Positions 62,167 through 64,000 of a stretch of DNA of 64,000 bases are shown piece after piece. The stretch is from Roseovarius sp. M141 (GTDB taxonomy: Bacteria; Pseudomonadota; Alphaproteobacteria; Rhodobacterales; Rhodobacteraceae). The stretch lies in NCBI RefSeq assembly GCF_024355225.1, contig NZ_VCNH01000008.1:434001-498000 (forward strand), in the 5' to 3' direction. Below the pieces are notes generated by a model, which had not been told where the DNA came from, did not search any database, and saw only the letters and a list, made by a program, of their open reading frames with translations. Position 1 is the stretch's first letter. Every line of letters begins with the position of its first letter. The position numbers and the translations under genes were made by a program.

Positions 62167-63047
62167 AAAATATGACCCCTGATCTGCAGGCCCATCTCGA
62201 CGAGGGCACAACGACGCTGTCCTGGTGCTGGCGGATTTCGCGCGCCGACGGCGTGAGCTTCGGTTTTACCGATCATGACGTGACGCTGAGCTTCGACGGT
62301 ACCGTTTTCGAGCCGGAGAGCGGGCTCACGGCCTCCGAGGTCCGTTCGGGCTCCGACCTGTCGGTGGATGCGCAGGACGCAGAAGGCGTGCTCACGTCCG
62401 ACCGGATCACCGAGACCGACATCCTCGACGGCCGCTGGGACAATGCGGAGGTCGAGGTCTGGCGGGTCAACTGGGCCAACACGGGTCAGCGCGTGCTGAT
62501 GCGGCGCGGGGCCATCGGCCAGATCCGGCGCGGACGGCTGGCCTTCGTGGCCGAGGTGCGCTCGCTCGCCCACGTGCTGGGCCAGACGGTCGGGCGGACG
62601 TTTCAGGCGACCTGCGACGCCGCGCTGGGCGATGCGCGCTGCGGCGTCGATCTGGAGGCACCGGCCTTCAAGGGAACCGGGGCCGTCATCGATCTCCTGC
62701 GCGACCGCGCCTTCACCGCCTCAGGGCTCGGCGACTTTGCCTCCGGCTGGTTCACATTCGGCACGGTCGAATGGACCAGCGGTGCGAATGCCGGGCGACT
62801 GGCTGAAATCATCGCGCATGACGTCACAGACGGCATCGCGGTGCTGACACTGCTCGAAGCGCCGGTGCGGCCCTTCGCCGAGACTGATACGTTCAGCATC
62901 CGCGCAGGCTGCGACAAGCGCATGGAGACCTGCGGAACGAAGTTCGCCAATGCCGCCAACTTCCGGGGCTTTCCCCACATCCCCGGCCAGGATGCCGTGC
63001 TTCGCTATGCCACCAAGGATGGTGGGCACGAGGGTGGTGTGCTGTGA
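62163..63047 (+). CDS. DUF2163 tail hub protein (GTA gp13-like)
   Basis: 294 residues. Signatures: LQAHLDEGTTTLSWCWRISR, ADGVSFGFTDHDVTLSFDGT, and the C-terminal cysteine cluster GCDKRMETCGTKFANAANFR followed by GFPHIPGQDAVLRYA. DUF2163 proteins form the tail hub in gene-transfer-agent-like tails and bind an iron-sulfur cluster in RcGTA, as I recall. It overlaps the next gene by four bases. Confidence 0.9.
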   Translation: MKNMTPDLQAHLDEGTTTLSWCWRISRADGVSFGFTDHDVTLSFDGTVFEPESGLTASEVRSGSDLSVDAQDAEGVLTSDRITETDILDGRWDNAEVEVWRVNWANTGQRVLMRRGAIGQIRRGRLAFVAEVRSLAHVLGQTVGRTFQATCDAALGDARCGVDLEAPAFKGTGAVIDLLRDRAFTASGLGDFASGWFTFGTVEWTSGANAGRLAEIIAHDVTDGIAVLTLLEAPVRPFAETDTFSIRAGCDKRMETCGTKFANAANFRGFPHIPGQDAVLRYATKDGGHEGGVL

Positions 63048-63490
63048 CCAACGTCGTTTCCAGCGCCAACCCCACGCGTGTCATCGCCATCGCGCGATCC
63101 TGGCTCGGGACGCCGTATCACGATCAGGCCAGCCTTCGTGGCGTCGGCTGCGATTGCCTCGGGCTTGCGCGGGGCGTCTGGCGCGCAACAGTAGGCTCAG
63201 AGCCGTTCCCGATCCCGCCTTATAGTCGAGATTGGGGCGAGACCGGGCCGCGCGAGGTTCTTGCGGATGGCGCACGCCGGATGATGATCGAAGTGGACCC
63301 GGCGGCAGTTGCTCCCGGTGTTCTGGTCTTGTTTCGCATGACGCCGCGCGCCATCGCCAAGCATGTCGGGATCCTGACCGGGCCCGATACCTTCATCCAC
63401 GCCTATGAGCGCCTCGGCGTGATTGAGGAACTGCTCACGCCATCGTGGCGGCGACGTATCGCCTTCGCCTTTCTGTTTCCCCAACGCTGA
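63044..63490 (+). CDS. NlpC/P60-family tail peptidase (GTA gp14-like)
   Basis: 148 residues. The catalytic Cys lies in GVGCDCLGLARGVWRATVG and the His in RAIAKHVGILTGPDTFIHAY. The fold is that of tail-associated cysteine peptidases that cleave cell-wall peptides during DNA entry. It lies in the canonical DUF2460-DUF2163-NlpC-tip order. Confidence 0.9.
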   Translation: MTNVVSSANPTRVIAIARSWLGTPYHDQASLRGVGCDCLGLARGVWRATVGSEPFPIPPYSRDWGETGPREVLADGARRMMIEVDPAAVAPGVLVLFRMTPRAIAKHVGILTGPDTFIHAYERLGVIEELLTPSWRRRIAFAFLFPQR

Positions 63491-63499
63491 GACCCCGAC

Positions 63500-64000
63500 A
63501 TGGCCACACTTGTTCTTGGTGCTGCTGGCGCTGCCATTGGCGGCAGCATCGGCGGCGCGATCCTCGGCGTCAGCGCCGCGACCATCGGCGGCTTCATTGG
63601 CTCCACCATCGGCTCGGTTGTCGACAGCTGGATCATCTCCTCGCTCGCGCCGACCCAGCGGATCGAAGGTGCGCGGATGGACAATCTGCGCATCACCTCG
63701 GCCACCGAAGGAGCCGTGATACCCCGCCTTTACGGACGGATGCGGATCGGCGGCAACATCATCTGGGCGACGGATTTCCGCGAAGAGACCAAGACCACCA
63801 CGCAGGGCGGCGGCAAGGGAGGCGGGGGTGGTGGCAAGGTCAAGACGACCGAGTATCTGTACTATGCGAGCTTCGCAGTCGCGCTCTGCGAGGGGCCGAT
63901 CACCGGCATCGGCCGTGTCTGGGCCGATGGCAAGCCGATGGACTTGTCCGGTGTGACCTGGCGCTGGTACCCCGGTGATGAAACTCAGTCCCCAGATCCG
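63500..64000 (+). CDS. Tail tip/host-specificity protein (GTA gp15-like), cut by the window end
   Basis: The first 167 codons are present: MATLVLGAAGAAIGGSIGGA, ILGVSAATIGGFIGSTIGSV, PRLYGRMRIGGNIIWATDFR and LCEGPITGIGRVWADGKPMD, with a Gly-rich loop near residue 100. The gene runs off the window. Its expected C-terminal part resembles the fragment at 27271-28713. Confidence 0.85.
   Translation, partial: MATLVLGAAGAAIGGSIGGAILGVSAATIGGFIGSTIGSVVDSWIISSLAPTQRIEGARMDNLRITSATEGAVIPRLYGRMRIGGNIIWATDFREETKTTTQGGGKGGGGGGKVKTTEYLYYASFAVALCEGPITGIGRVWADGKPMDLSGVTWRWYPGDETQSPDP

Overview
The window is GC-rich DNA from an alphaproteobacterium, most likely of the Rhodobacterales (Rhodobacter/Paracoccus/roseobacter group). 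Grounds for this: an alphaproteobacterial LexA box (GTTC-N7-GTTC) in front of umuD, a ligase-associated repair cluster, a cluster of general-stress envelope proteins, and tail genes in the order of the Rhodobacter gene transfer agent. No organism name can be read from the sequence itself.

Layout. (1) 1-11.6 kb is a graveyard of mobile DNA (IS6, IS256, IS3, Tn3, serine-recombinase and perhaps IS110 remnants). It surrounds a few intact host genes: an APC-type amino acid permease, an MscS channel, a poly-gamma-glutamate hydrolase-like protein and a class II glutamine amidotransferase. PRC-barrel and pyridoxamine-oxidase-like genes survive only as pseudogenes. (2) 11.6-15.8 kb is the ligase-associated DNA repair operon (MBL exonuclease, DEXH helicase, PdeM phosphoesterase). 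Its ATP-dependent ligase has been deleted to about 20 N-terminal and 22 C-terminal codons. (3) 15.9-21.0 kb is a minus-strand stress/envelope cluster: BrkB-like, DUF3618, holin-like DUF1469, two small membrane proteins, YciF-like and a Crp/Fnr regulator. (4) 21.1-22.6 kb is a stray copy of a phage lysis cassette (M15 endolysin, i-spanin, embedded o-spanin). A subtilisin-like protease cassette follows at 22.9-24.8 kb. (5) 25.3-36.3 kb is flanked by 338-bp direct repeats that carry the 3' end of a tRNA-fMet gene. It holds prophage remnant A (tail tube, tail chaperone, broken tape measure fused to a broken tip protein, DUF2793 tail protein, holin-like protein, endolysin, spanins), then a GlxA-type regulator with a class II aldolase, then a LexA-controlled umuDC cassette with an HMCES-type SOS protein. 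(6) 36.8-39.0 kb is a two-gene CBASS-like anti-phage operon (CD-NTase with a C-terminal sensor, plus a membrane effector). (7) 39.4 kb to the end is prophage B: integrase, early genes, a cytosine methyltransferase with a second overlapping reading frame, a collapsed type I restriction locus, a ParB-methyltransferase, then packaging and head genes (terminase, gpW, portal, S49 protease with nested scaffold), tail genes and the start of the tip protein. B has lost its capsid genes and has taken up a cation-efflux gene and a higBA module.

The strongest signals are these. A classical A_AAA_AAC slippery site is conserved in the tail-assembly chaperone genes of both prophages, giving a lambda G/GT-style -1 frameshift. 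The CBASS operon sits between the two prophages. Two ancient systems (ligase cluster and type I R-M) have been collapsed by internal deletion. A 245-codon region of the methyltransferase reads sensibly in two frames. The sibling prophages carry different deletions, and their remaining genes together cover most of one siphophage tail.
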